Assembly (NCBI RefSeq): GCF_027489515.1 | Contig: NZ_JAIXZS010000098.1 | Coordinates: 31,406-95,405 of the forward strand | Length of the DNA: 64,000 bases | Source of the DNA: Novosphingobium sp. | GTDB lineage: Bacteria > Pseudomonadota > Alphaproteobacteria > Sphingomonadales > Sphingomonadaceae | Direction: 5' to 3' | In this document: in pieces, positions 1-9,125 of the stretch | Layout: each line of letters begins with the position of its first letter | Position numbering within the stretch: position 1 is the first letter of the stretch | The notes under the pieces: model-generated | Told to the model about the DNA's origin: nothing | What the model saw: the letters and a program-made list of their open reading frames with translations, nothing else | Databases searched by the model: none | Program-made: the position numbers and the translations under genes

Positions 1-1562
1 TGGCTTCGGGCTCGTGGACGGACTGGACTGGCGGCGAACCGGTGCTGAAGGACGCAGGCCAGCTGGTCGGCCGGGCGGGCGCGAACCTGCTGTTCCGCCA
101 CAATGGCCTGCACATCGAAGTGGTGATCGATCCGGCGCATCCCATCGGCAAGGACGATCCGGCGGGCATTGCCGACGTGTTGCTGGAAGCGGCGATCTCG
201 ACCATCTGCGACTGCGAGGATTCGGTCGCGGCGGTCGATGCCGAGGACAAGGTGGCGGCCTATGCCAACTGGCTGGGGCTGATGCAGGGGAACCTTGAGG
301 ATACCTTCGAGAAGGGCGGCGCGATGATGACGCGCCGGCTCAACCCGGACCGCATCTATACCGCGCCCGATGGCAGCACGCTGACGCTGCCGGGGCGCTC
401 GCTGCTGCTGGTGCGCAATGTGGGGCACCTGATGACCAATCCGGCGGTGCTGCTGCCGGGTGGCGGCGAGGCGCCTGAGGGCATCCTCGATGGCATCGTC
501 ACCAGCCTGATCGCGATGCATGACATCAATGGCGCGCGCCGCAACAGCCGCGCGGGCTCGGTCTACATCGTGAAGCCCAAGATGCATGGGCCGGAAGAGG
601 CCGCGTTCGCCAACGATCTGTTCGATGCCGTGGAAGACGTGCTGGGCCTTGCGCGCCACACCCTGAAGATCGGCGTGATGGACGAGGAGCGCCGCACGAG
701 CGCCAATCTGGCCGCCTGCATCCATGCGGTGAAGGACCGCATCATGTTCATCAACACCGGCTTCCTTGATCGTACCGGCGACGAGATGCACACCTCGATG
801 CAGGCAGGCGCGATGCTGCGCAAGGGCGACATGAAGACGAGCCCGTGGATCATCTCCTACGAGGATCGCAACGTGCAGATCGGGCTTGCCTCAGGGCTTT
901 CGGGCAAGGCGCAGATAGGCAAGGGCATGTGGGCTATGCCGGATCGCATGGCTGACATGCTGGTGCAGAAGGTGGGGCACCCGAAGACCGGCGCGAACAC
1001 CGCATGGGTCCCTTCGCCGACCGCGGCCGTTCTGCACGCGACGCATTACCATCAGGTCGATGTCTTCGCCCGGCAGGTGGAGCGCCGTGCCGAAGGGATT
1101 GCCAGCCTTGATGCGCTGCTGACCATTCCGGTGGCGGCTGGCCAGAACTGGTCCGAGGCGGACATTCAGGCCGAGATCGACAACAATGCGCAGGGCATTC
1201 TGGGATATGTGGTGCGCTGGGTCGATCAGGGGATCGGCTGCTCCAAGGTGCCCGATATCAACGACGTGGGCTTGATGGAGGACCGCGCGACGCTGCGCAT
1301 TTCGAGCCAGCATATCGCCAATTGGCTGCTGCACGGTGTGGTCTCCGCGGAACAGGTCGATGCCGCGCTGCTGCGCATGGCGGCCAAGGTTGATGCACAG
1401 AACGCTGGCGATCCGCTGTATCAGCCGATGGCGGGCAACCCGGAAGGCAGTCTGGCGTTTCAGGCGGCGCGCGCGCTGGTGTTCGATGGCGTATCGCAGC
1501 CGAGCGGTTATACCGAGCCGCTGCTGCACGCCTTCCGCCAGAAGGTGAAGGCGCTGGCCTGA
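1..1562 (+). CDS. glcB: Malate synthase G, 5'-truncated by the window edge
   Basis: Condenses glyoxylate with acetyl-CoA to malate in the cytoplasm, the step that consumes glyoxylate made by the GlcDEF oxidase encoded next. The reading frame is already open at base 3, and about 520 residues are visible against roughly 720 for the family, so about 200 N-terminal residues lie upstream. Family hallmarks visible include [24 protein letters not shown] and the histidine-rich [10 protein letters not shown] stretch. The gene ends 28 bases before glcD on the same strand, which suggests one operon. The GTG at 42 is internal and not a real start. Confidence 0.93.
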   Translation, partial: ASGSWTDWTGGEPVLKDAGQLVGRAGANLLFRHNGLHIEVVIDPAHPIGKDDPAGIADVLLEAAISTICDCEDSVAAVDAEDKVAAYANWLGLMQGNLEDTFEKGGAMMTRRLNPDRIYTAPDGSTLTLPGRSLLLVRNVGHLMTNPAVLLPGGGEAPEGILDGIVTSLIAMHDINGARRNSRAGSVYIVKPKMHGPEEAAFANDLFDAVEDVLGLARHTLKIGVMDEERRTSANLAACIHAVKDRIMFINTGFLDRTGDEMHTSMQAGAMLRKGDMKTSPWIISYEDRNVQIGLASGLSGKAQIGKGMWAMPDRMADMLVQKVGHPKTGANTAWVPSPTAAVLHATHYHQVDVFARQVERRAEGIASLDALLTIPVAAGQNWSEADIQAEIDNNAQGILGYVVRWVDQGIGCSKVPDINDVGLMEDRATLRISSQHIANWLLHGVVSAEQVDAALLRMAAKVDAQNAGDPLYQPMAGNPEGSLAFQAARALVFDGVSQPSGYTEPLLHAFRQKVKALA

Positions 1563-1590
1563 GCTGGCGCCTGAGCCGGAGAAACCGCTG

Positions 1591-3084
1591 ATGACGATTG
1601 CCATGCCGGTGCCTGACGCGGAGACGCTCGCCAAGCGCGAGCGGATCGCGCGGGCGCTGCGGGCGATCGTGCCGGGGGAGGGCGTGATCGATGCGCCTGA
1701 GGCTTTGCGGCCGTGGGAATCGGATGGGCTGACGGCCTATCGCCAGCCGCCGCTCATGGTCGTGTTGCCGGAGACGACCGCGCAGGTTTCCGCCGTGCTC
1801 AAGTGGTGCCATGCCGAAGGCGTGAAGGTGGTGCCGCGCGGGGCGGGGACTTCGCTTTCGGGCGGGGCGCTGCCGCTGGCCGATGCGGTCCTGTTGGGGC
1901 TGGGCAAGTTCAAGCGCATCCTGGAGGTGGACTACGAGGACCGCGTGGCGGTGGTGCAGCCGGGGGTCACCAACCTTGCGATCACGCAAGCGGTGGAGGC
2001 TCGCGGCTTCTACTACGCACCCGATCCTTCAAGCCAGATCGCCTGCACCATCGGCGGCAATGTCGCGGAGAATTCGGGCGGGGTGCATTGCCTGAAATAC
2101 GGCCTCACCACGAACAACGTGCTGGGTGTCGAGATCGTGATGATGAACGGCGAGATCGTCCGGCTCGGCGGTCGGCATCTCGATCCTTGCGGGCTTGATC
2201 TTTTGGGCGTGGTGGTGGGCTCGGAGGGGCTGCTGGGCGTCGTCACCGAAGTGACGGTGCGCATCCTGCCGAAGCCCGAGACGGCGCGCGCGGTGCTGGT
2301 GGGCTTTCCCGATGCCGAACAGGCGGGCGCCTGTGTGGCGCAAGTCATCGCCGAAGGGATCATCCCGGCGGGCATGGAAATGATGGACCGGCCCGCGATC
2401 CATGCGGCGGAAGCGTTCGTGCAAGTGGGCTATCCGCTTGATGTGGGCGCGCTGCTGATCGTCGAGGTCGATGGGCCGGCGGCGGAGTGCGATTTCCTGA
2501 TTGGCGAGATTGCGCGGATTGCGGACGCGAATGGCGCGGTCACGTCTCGGGTTTCGGAAAACGAGGCGGAGCGCATGGCGTTCTGGGCGGGGCGCAAGGC
2601 GGCCTTTCCGGCAGTGGGGCGCATTTCGCCGGACTATCTCTGCATGGACGGCACGATCCCTCGGCGGCGGCTACCCGATGTGTTGCGGCGGATGGAGGAG
2701 CTTTCGGGCGAGTATGGCCTCAGGGTGGCCAACGTGTTCCACGCGGGCGATGGCAACCTGCATCCGCTGATCCTCTATGATGCCAATGTGCCGGGGGAGC
2801 TCGACAAGGCCGAGGCCTTTGGCGCGGATATCCTGCGGCTCTGTGTCTCGGTCGGCGGGGTGCTGACGGGCGAGCACGGCGTGGGGATCGAGAAGCGCGA
2901 TCTGATGCCCGCGATGTTCTCCGAGGCGGACCTCAAGCAGCAGCAGCGGGTGAAGTGCGCGTTCGATCCGGAACTGCTGCTCAATCCGGGCAAGGTGTTC
3001 CCGGTGCTGCACCGCTGCGCGGAGCTGGGGCGGATGCATGTCCATCATGGCGCGCTGCCGCATCCCGAGTTGCCGAGATTCTGA
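1591..3084 (+). CDS. glcD: Glycolate oxidase FAD-linked subunit GlcD
   Basis: Catalytic flavoprotein of glycolate oxidase, oxidising glycolate (and often D-lactate) to glyoxylate with GlcE and GlcF. The 497 residues match the usual length. The N-terminal FAD_binding_4 domain carries PRGAGTSLSGGA. The C-terminal FAD-oxidase domain carries HAGDGNLHPL and GEHGVGIEK and ends with the typical NPGKVFPVLHRCAE segment. The stop codon TGA shares one base with the ATG of glcE (TGATG), so the two are translationally coupled. The order glcB-glcD-glcE-glcF supports glycolate utilisation rather than a stray lactate dehydrogenase. Confidence 0.94.
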   Translation: MTIAMPVPDAETLAKRERIARALRAIVPGEGVIDAPEALRPWESDGLTAYRQPPLMVVLPETTAQVSAVLKWCHAEGVKVVPRGAGTSLSGGALPLADAVLLGLGKFKRILEVDYEDRVAVVQPGVTNLAITQAVEARGFYYAPDPSSQIACTIGGNVAENSGGVHCLKYGLTTNNVLGVEIVMMNGEIVRLGGRHLDPCGLDLLGVVVGSEGLLGVVTEVTVRILPKPETARAVLVGFPDAEQAGACVAQVIAEGIIPAGMEMMDRPAIHAAEAFVQVGYPLDVGALLIVEVDGPAAECDFLIGEIARIADANGAVTSRVSENEAERMAFWAGRKAAFPAVGRISPDYLCMDGTIPRRRLPDVLRRMEELSGEYGLRVANVFHAGDGNLHPLILYDANVPGELDKAEAFGADILRLCVSVGGVLTGEHGVGIEKRDLMPAMFSEADLKQQQRVKCAFDPELLLNPGKVFPVLHRCAELGRMHVHHGALPHPELPRF

Positions 3085-4217
3085 TGCTGGAGCCGAGGGA
3101 CGCGGCGGACCTTGCCGAGATTGTTGCCGATGCGGCGGCACAGGGGCGCAAGCTGGAACTGCGCGGCGGCGGAACCAAGGCGGCATTCGGCGCGCCGCGC
3201 GAGGCCGAGGTGGCTTCGCTGGCGGGGCTGACGGGCGTGGTCGATTACGACCCTGCCGAACTGGTGCTGACTGTGCGGGCGGGGACGCTGCTCAGCGATG
3301 TGCAGGCGCTGGTTGCGTCTGAAGGGCAGATGCTGGCGTTCGAGCCATGGGGCGAACCCGCCGCGACGATCGGCGGGACGGTGGCGGCGGGCGTGGCGGG
3401 TTCGCGGCGGGTGACGGCAGGGAGCGCGCGCGATCACCTCTTGGGGCTGACGGCGGTTTCGGGCCGGGGCGAGGTGTTTGTCGCAGGCGCCAAGGTGGTC
3501 AAGAACGTGACGGGCTATGACCTGCCCAAGCTGATGGCGGGATCGTGGGGGCGGCTGGGGGCGATGGCCGAGCTGACGCTGAAGGTGCTGCCCGCTCCGC
3601 GCCATGTGGTGACGTTGGCGGCGCGCGGACTGGCTCCGGCGGCGGCCCATGCGGCGATGGCCTGCGCGCTGGGGAGCCGGGCGGACGTTTCTGCCGCCGC
3701 CGCGCTGCCCGATGGGACGGTGCTGCTGCGCGTGGCGGGGTTCGCGCCCTCAGTGGCGGCGCGCTGCGCGGTGCTGCCGGATCTGCTCGCCGGGCATTGT
3801 GCGCTTGAAGCGATGGCTGAGGATGAAGCTGCGCCGCTCTGGCGACAGGCTATGGCGGGTGAGGCCCTGCGCGGGACGGTGCGCTGGGATGTGCATCTGC
3901 CGCCGCGCCACGCGGCCGAGCTGATTGCCGCACTGCCCGAGGGCACGGACTGGGCGATGGACTGGGGCGGCGGGCGGCTCTGGATCGGCACGGATCGCGA
4001 GGATCAGGCAGTGCGCGAGGCTGCGGCACGGCTCGGCGGCGAAGCGCGGCTAGTTGTGGCGCCCGAGGCGATGCGCGCCCGCCTGAACGCGTTTCATCCG
4101 CGCGCAAGGAGCGTGCTGGCGCTGGAAGCCCGCGTACGCCGCGCGTTTGATCCCAAAGGCGTTTTCGCCACCGGGCGATTTGCGGAGGACGGTGATGCAG
4201 ACGCAGTTTCCGCCTGA
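3084..4217 (+). CDS. glcE: Glycolate oxidase FAD-binding subunit GlcE
   Basis: Second, smaller flavin-binding subunit of glycolate oxidase, 377 residues. The PCMH-type FAD domain shows RGGGTKAAFG near the N-terminus and EPWGEPAATIGGTVAAG further on. The frame is open upstream to 2955, but the ATG at 3084 gives a normal GlcE N-terminus (MLEPRDAADLAEIV) and overlaps the glcD stop by one base. The 3' end overlaps glcF by 23 bases. Confidence 0.92.
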   Translation: MLEPRDAADLAEIVADAAAQGRKLELRGGGTKAAFGAPREAEVASLAGLTGVVDYDPAELVLTVRAGTLLSDVQALVASEGQMLAFEPWGEPAATIGGTVAAGVAGSRRVTAGSARDHLLGLTAVSGRGEVFVAGAKVVKNVTGYDLPKLMAGSWGRLGAMAELTLKVLPAPRHVVTLAARGLAPAAAHAAMACALGSRADVSAAAALPDGTVLLRVAGFAPSVAARCAVLPDLLAGHCALEAMAEDEAAPLWRQAMAGEALRGTVRWDVHLPPRHAAELIAALPEGTDWAMDWGGGRLWIGTDREDQAVREAAARLGGEARLVVAPEAMRARLNAFHPRARSVLALEARVRRAFDPKGVFATGRFAEDGDADAVSA

Positions 4218-5508
4218 AGCGCTGAGCGATCCGGCGATGGCGACATCCGAAGGCGTGATCCGCAAGTGCGTGCACTGCGGGTTCTGCACCGCGACGTGCC
4301 CGACTTATGTGCTGCTCGGCGACGAGAACGACAGCCCGCGCGGTCGGATCTATCTGATCAAGGACATGCTAGAGAACCAGCGCGCGCCGGGGCCGGAAAC
4401 GGTCAAGCATGTCGACCGCTGCCTTTCCTGTCTCGCCTGCATGACGACGTGTCCTTCGGGCGTGAACTACATGCATCTCGTCGATCATGCGCGGGCCTAT
4501 ATCCACGAGCATTATCGGCGGCCCTGGCACGAGCGGGTGACGCGGCAGCTGCTGGCGTGGGTGCTGCCTTATCCCGGGCGGATGCGGTTGGCGCTGGACC
4601 TTGCGCCGCTGGGCCGGCCGTTCCTGCCGCTGATGAAGCGCGTGAAGGCGTTCCGCCCGCTCGCGGCGATGGTGGAACTCGCGCCCAAGCGGGTGCCCGC
4701 GCCAGTTCTGGTGCAGCCGCAGCACATGGCCAGCCCCAAGGGCCGCGTGGCGCTGCTGCAGGGCTGTGCCGAACCTGTGCTGAGCCCCGAGGTCCGCGCC
4801 GCCACGGTGCGACTGCTCGAACGCGCGGGGTGCGAAGTGGTTTTCGCGCAGGGCGAGGGCTGCTGCGGGGCGCTCGTCCACCATCTGGGGCGCGAGCATG
4901 ATGCGCTGGATGCGGCGCGGCGCAATGTCGATGCGTGGACGCGTGAGATCGAAGGCGGCGGGTTGGACGCGGTGATCGTCACCACGTCGGGCTGCGGCAC
5001 CACGATCAAGGACTATGGCCATATGCTGCGCGGGGATCTGGCCTATGCCGAGAAAGCGGCACGGGTGAGCGCGCTGGCGATGGATGTCAGCGAGTATCTG
5101 GCCAAGACGGGCCTGCCTGCGGCCACCCCGCGCGGGCTGACCGTCGCGTATCATCCGCCCTGTTCTTTGCAGCATGGGCAGAAGGTGACCGAGGCACCGA
5201 AGCGGCTACTGGCGGACGCGGGCTATAGCGTGCGGCTGCCCGCCGAGGCGCACCTGTGCTGCGGTTCGGCGGGGACCTACAACATCCTCCAGAGCGAGCT
5301 GGCCGGCCAGCTCGGTGCGCGCAAGGCCGAGCGGCTGACGGCGCTGGAGGCCGATGTGATCGCGACCGGCAATGTCGGCTGCGCGGTGCAGATCGCCCGC
5401 CATACCTTTGGGCACTCCGGCCTTCCCGTCGTCCACACCATCGAACTGCTTGACTGGGCGACCGGCGGGCCAGCCCCTCAAGCCTTGAAGCATCTTCCCC
5501 AGGAGTAA
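4195..5508 (+). CDS. glcF: Glycolate oxidase iron-sulfur subunit GlcF
   Basis: Electron-transfer subunit that passes electrons from the GlcD/GlcE flavins toward quinone. Two ferredoxin-type 4Fe-4S motifs are visible: CVHCGFCTATCP near residue 24 and CLSCLACMTTCP near residue 77. CCG-type cysteine-rich domains follow (EGCCGALVHH, YHPPCSLQHGQ, LCCGSAGTYN). The start at 4195 is chosen because GGAGG lies just upstream, at 4183-4187; an upstream TTG in frame at 4147 is unlikely. At 437 residues it has family length. The stop TAA is followed at once by the HbpS-like gene. Confidence 0.93.
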   Translation: MQTQFPPEALSDPAMATSEGVIRKCVHCGFCTATCPTYVLLGDENDSPRGRIYLIKDMLENQRAPGPETVKHVDRCLSCLACMTTCPSGVNYMHLVDHARAYIHEHYRRPWHERVTRQLLAWVLPYPGRMRLALDLAPLGRPFLPLMKRVKAFRPLAAMVELAPKRVPAPVLVQPQHMASPKGRVALLQGCAEPVLSPEVRAATVRLLERAGCEVVFAQGEGCCGALVHHLGREHDALDAARRNVDAWTREIEGGGLDAVIVTTSGCGTTIKDYGHMLRGDLAYAEKAARVSALAMDVSEYLAKTGLPAATPRGLTVAYHPPCSLQHGQKVTEAPKRLLADAGYSVRLPAEAHLCCGSAGTYNILQSELAGQLGARKAERLTALEADVIATGNVGCAVQIARHTFGHSGLPVVHTIELLDWATGGPAPQALKHLPQE

Positions 5509-5513
5509 TGACA

Positions 5514-5933
5514 ATGACCCGTATTTCGCTCGAACAGGCCCAGACCATCGTTTCGGGGGCCATCACCAAAGCGCGCGCGCTGGGCCTCAAGCCGATCAGC
5601 GTTGCCGTGCTCGATGCCGGCGGCCACATGATCGCCTTCGCGCGCGAGGATGGCTCCTCGAACCTGCGCCCGCAGATCGCGACGGCCAAGGCCTCAGGTG
5701 CGCTGGCGCTCGGCGTCTCCTCGCGCGTGATCGGCGAGATGGCGATCGAGCGGCCAACCTTCATCAACGCGGCAGCAGGCCTCAATCCTGCGGGAATCGT
5801 GCCCGCAGCGGGCGGCGTGCTGGTGAAGGATGCCGGCGGCATGGTGATCGGTGCAGTCGGCGTGACGGGCGATACCAGCGACAACGACGAACAGGCTGCG
5901 CTCGCCGGGATCGCCGCGGCCGGGCTCGGCTGA
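5514..5933 (+). CDS. GlcG/HbpS family protein (DUF336)
   Basis: Small (139 aa) protein of the GlcG/HbpS family, which often sits at the end of glycolate operons. Its biochemical role there is not settled; HbpS homologues bind haem. The sequence has the typical N-terminal helix (ISLEQAQTIVSGAI) and the strand pair SVAVLDAGGHMIAFAREDG. The start is decided by the ribosome site AGGAG at 5501-5505, which is well spaced (8 nt) from the ATG at 5514 but too close to the ATG at 5508. Last gene of the glc group; the next genes are on the other strand. Confidence 0.85.
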   Translation: MTRISLEQAQTIVSGAITKARALGLKPISVAVLDAGGHMIAFAREDGSSNLRPQIATAKASGALALGVSSRVIGEMAIERPTFINAAAGLNPAGIVPAAGGVLVKDAGGMVIGAVGVTGDTSDNDEQAALAGIAAAGLG

Positions 5934-5969
5934 GGCAGCCGGATTGCTACAGGAGCGCTGCCCCCTTCG

Positions 5970-6016
5970 CTGGCGGCGGCGTTCCATGCTGGCCTGTCGG
6001 GGGGGGGCGCCGCCAG
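5970..6016. terminator. Possible hairpin between convergent genes
   Basis: A perfect 9-bp inverted repeat (CTGGCGGCG at 5970-5978, CGCCGCCAG at 6008-6016) surrounds a loop that contains a run of nine G. It lies between the ends of the convergent HbpS-like and glycosyltransferase genes, where a bidirectional terminator would be expected. The loop is long (29 nt) and no T tract follows, so the call is weak. Confidence 0.3.
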
Positions 6017-6065
6017 GTGTCCTTGGATCAAGCGGCCCCTGATGGATGCGACCCTATCGATCCAC

Positions 6066-7100
6066 TCATGCGCCTTGGAATGCGCGCGGCGCTCCGCGCA
6101 CTGATCGCAGGAGTGCAGACCATTGCGTTTGGCGGACCTGACGGCAGTTCCAGATTGTTTCGCGGGCCTGTCTTGCAATCACCGGCAAGTTTGCCGACCG
6201 GAGGTGGCAAAGGGCATCCTCGATTGATTCCTGATCGGTGAAATCGACGATGGCACCCGCACCTGCGGCTTGTTCGACAAGTCCATCGACAGGTGCAACC
6301 ATGACCGGGCGCCCGGCCTCGCGCGCTTCGTTGGCAACCATGCCATAGGCTTCCCACCGCGATGGCACCGCGACCACATCACACCTGCGCAGAAACGCGG
6401 CCACATCATCCACTTTGCCGGCAAAGCGGATCGCCGGGCAGTCCCCCGCCATGGTCCGCAGCTTCGCCTCGTCCTCGCCAAACCCGCCCAGAATGAGATC
6501 ACAATCCTGAAACCAGCCGCTGAGAAATGCGGCGATCAGGATGTCGAACCCCTTCTGCTCGCAAAATCGGCCATAGGCACCAATCCGCAAGCGCTGACCC
6601 GCCTTGGGCAAGGGCAGCTCGGCAAGTCCGGGGTTTTGGACAAAGGGATGGATCACCGCCATCCGGCCCGCGTCGATACCCGCCGCTTCCTGCAGCCATT
6701 CCGATTGGGCGCGTGATACGCAGACGATCTGGTCAACGAGCCGCATCGCAAGCCACAACATGGCCCGGAAGCGCGACCTGCTAGGGACATGAATGGTTTC
6801 CCAAGCGCGCGTGTAGCTGTGCTCGACATGGATGATCCGCGCCTGTGGGTTGCGGAGCTTCAAACTCGCCAGAAACAACAGGCGGCGCCAGTTGGGCGGA
6901 AAATGCGTGATAATGACATCGGCCGCGATGCGCGGCGCGATGGTCGTTGCGGGAGGCAGGACTATGGTTGTCGCCTCAGCGATCCGGCGCAGTTCCACTG
7001 CCGCGAACACGCCAAGCGCGCGGGTAACGCCGCCCAGCGAGCAATCGTCGAGCAGATTGGCAACACGGATGCGCTTGCCGGGCGAAACTGCTGCGGTCAT
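6066..7100 (-). CDS. GT4-type glycosyltransferase (EPS)
   Basis: 344-residue GT-B fold glycosyltransferase that would add a sugar to the lipid-linked EPS repeat on the cytoplasmic face. Family-4 features are GAYGRFCEQKGFDILI (start of the C-terminal Rossmann domain) and PSRWEAYGMVANEA, which contains the E-x7-E nucleotide-sugar motif. The 5' end overlaps the preceding GT2 gene by 4 bases (ATGA). It is the last gene of the leftward unit 10420-6066. Donor and acceptor sugars cannot be inferred. Confidence 0.85.
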   Translation of the reverse strand: MTAAVSPGKRIRVANLLDDCSLGGVTRALGVFAAVELRRIAEATTIVLPPATTIAPRIAADVIITHFPPNWRRLLFLASLKLRNPQARIIHVEHSYTRAWETIHVPSRSRFRAMLWLAMRLVDQIVCVSRAQSEWLQEAAGIDAGRMAVIHPFVQNPGLAELPLPKAGQRLRIGAYGRFCEQKGFDILIAAFLSGWFQDCDLILGGFGEDEAKLRTMAGDCPAIRFAGKVDDVAAFLRRCDVVAVPSRWEAYGMVANEAREAGRPVMVAPVDGLVEQAAGAGAIVDFTDQESIEDALCHLRSANLPVIARQARETIWNCRQVRQTQWSALLRSVRGAPRAFQGA

Positions 7101-8113
7101 GCCACCAACTGCCCACCGGCTGCGCGCCCGGCGAGGCGGGCGAACTGGTCAGGACCGATCAAGCGCCCCGCAATTGCAGCTGCCAATGTAGTCAGCGACT
7201 TCACCGGCTCTTCCAGCAAAGGCTTGATGCTGCTGGCTGCGGCCCCGCGCAGCAGCGCCATTGCCATGCCGGCATCTCCGAGCTGGATGGCGCGGCGGGC
7301 CAGATAACGAAGCTGATAGGCACGGGCGCGAGCGATATGGCGGGCTGTGAATTCGGGGGCATAGCGGGTCATCCGCGTGACCACGCCTTCCCAGGTTTCA
7401 TATTGCCGCAGGATCTGCGCGGAGAGACCGCCGCTGCCGATACGGTACTCGGTCAGTACCTGCGCGATGCCCTCGAAGCGTACGCCGCCCGTCAGCGAGA
7501 GGCGGAGCCACATTTCGATGTCTTCGGACTGGCGCAGCGATTCATCGAACCAGCAGGTGCGCGACCGTTCGTGCGGGTGGGCAAACGCGACCGTATCGAG
7601 CGCCGAGCGCCGCAATACGGGCGCGGAACCGTTGCCCACCGGATTGCGGCAGAAGATGTCCTTGGCCGCCACGGCCTTGAGCTTCGGTCGCTGGACGATC
7701 CGCAGCGGCTGGCCAGCAGCGTCGATGAAACGCGAGGGCGCGAAGCTGAGGCCCATCTCGGGCGCGTTATCGAGGTGGATAACGTGGAGCATCAGCTTCT
7801 CGGGGAGCCAGCGATCATCGGAATCGAGCAGCGCGACAAATTCCCCCCGCGCTGCGGCAATTCCGGTGTTGCGCGCCCCGGCAAGCCCGCGGTTCTGCTG
7901 CGAAACGATGGTGATGCGCGGATCGGCAAAGGATCGGCAGATCTCCATCGAGGCATCATGGCCGCCATCATCGACAATGATCAGCTCGAAATCGGTGAAG
8001 GTCTGCGCGAGCACGGAACTGATCGCCTCGGCGACATAGGCTTCGACATTGTAGACAGGCATGACGACCGAGACACGCGGCACATCCCGGGGATGCGAGG
8101 TAGAGATTTCCAT
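7097..8113 (-). CDS. GT2-type glycosyltransferase (EPS)
   Basis: 338-residue family-2 glycosyltransferase. The N-terminal GT-A domain reads SVVMPVYNVEAYV, then LIIVDDGGHDAS, and has the metal-binding DxD in ALLDSDDRW. A helical C-terminal region follows. It is coupled by 4 bases to the downstream GT4 gene and separated by about 31 bases from the upstream GT2 gene. Likely role: addition of one residue to the EPS repeat unit; specificity unknown. Confidence 0.87.
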   Translation of the reverse strand: MEISTSHPRDVPRVSVVMPVYNVEAYVAEAISSVLAQTFTDFELIIVDDGGHDASMEICRSFADPRITIVSQQNRGLAGARNTGIAAARGEFVALLDSDDRWLPEKLMLHVIHLDNAPEMGLSFAPSRFIDAAGQPLRIVQRPKLKAVAAKDIFCRNPVGNGSAPVLRRSALDTVAFAHPHERSRTCWFDESLRQSEDIEMWLRLSLTGGVRFEGIAQVLTEYRIGSGGLSAQILRQYETWEGVVTRMTRYAPEFTARHIARARAYQLRYLARRAIQLGDAGMAMALLRGAAASSIKPLLEEPVKSLTTLAAAIAGRLIGPDQFARLAGRAAGGQLVA

Positions 8114-8144
8114 TGTTCAAACTTTCTGAGTGGCAAACGGGTGT

Positions 8145-9125
8145 TCAGGCGAAGATGCGGCGACGCATGGCGCGCGGGATCAGCGGCGCGGCGCAGGCGG
8201 CCACGACCGTGGCGAGCCCGCGCTTCCATTCGGCCAAGAAGCTGCGCGCATCGAGGCGAAGGCCGCGCACGACAAACTTCAACGCACGGAGCGGGCTGGC
8301 GCCGGAGCGGAGCATGCGGCGCGCAAGGTAGCGACAATAGAGCGCCTCGAGCGAAGCGCGGATCGCAGCATCGTCAATGTAGCGATCGATCAGAACGCGC
8401 CAGCCGGCATGCATCTGGGCATGATCCATGGAGAGGCCGTCCGGGCTGAAACGATAGCCGGTCAGCACGCTGTCAATGCCGCACACCTTGCCGCCGCGCG
8501 AAACCAGCCGCGCGACGAACTCCTGGTCTTCGGCGAACTTCAGGCGCTCGTCGAACTTGCCCAGCATGATGAACCAGTCACGGCGCACGACGAGGTTGGA
8601 CGCAGTGCACACGGGGTTCTCGCCCAGTACGTCCACGAGTTGCGGCATCGGCGAAGAGATCGTCGAGACGGTCTGCGCTCCGTCAAGCGTCTCGGCATTC
8701 TGCGCAATGAACGCGATCCGGGCAAAGCTCGCCGCCAGCTCGGGCTCCTCGCGGTGCAGCGCGATATGGTGGCCAAGCTTGTCCCGCGCCCACAGATCGT
8801 CTGCATCAAGAAATGCGACGAGGGGCGCCGTGGCAAGCTCCACGCCGAGGTTGCGGGCCGCTGAAACGCCGCCGTTGCGCTTCGAGACGACCCTTATGCG
8901 CGGATCCTGGGCGGCCAGCTCAAGCAGGATGTCGAGGCTATCGTCGGTCGAGCCATCATCGATTGCGACGATCTCGAACCAGCGAAACGACTGGGCAAGA
9001 GCCGAGTTGATCGTTGCGGCGATGGTCTGGGCCGCATTGTACACCGGCACCACGACCGAGATTTCGGGGCGAATGTCGGCGTAATCGTCCCGCGTGTCAG
9101 CGGGAAAACAGCGAGTCTGGATCAT
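8145..9125 (-). CDS. GT2-type glycosyltransferase (EPS)
   Basis: 326-residue family-2 glycosyltransferase, paralogous in layout to the next gene in the unit. Motifs are SVVVPVYNAAQTI, IVAIDDGSTDDS and the DxD-containing FLDADDLWARD. The open frame extends far upstream to 9872, but that part is a shadow of the flippase gene. The true start is the ATG at 9125, which overlaps the flippase stop (ATGA). Predicted cytoplasmic or membrane-associated enzyme acting on undecaprenyl-linked sugar. Confidence 0.88.
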   Translation of the reverse strand: MIQTRCFPADTRDDYADIRPEISVVVPVYNAAQTIAATINSALAQSFRWFEIVAIDDGSTDDSLDILLELAAQDPRIRVVSKRNGGVSAARNLGVELATAPLVAFLDADDLWARDKLGHHIALHREEPELAASFARIAFIAQNAETLDGAQTVSTISSPMPQLVDVLGENPVCTASNLVVRRDWFIMLGKFDERLKFAEDQEFVARLVSRGGKVCGIDSVLTGYRFSPDGLSMDHAQMHAGWRVLIDRYIDDAAIRASLEALYCRYLARRMLRSGASPLRALKFVVRGLRLDARSFLAEWKRGLATVVAACAAPLIPRAMRRRIFA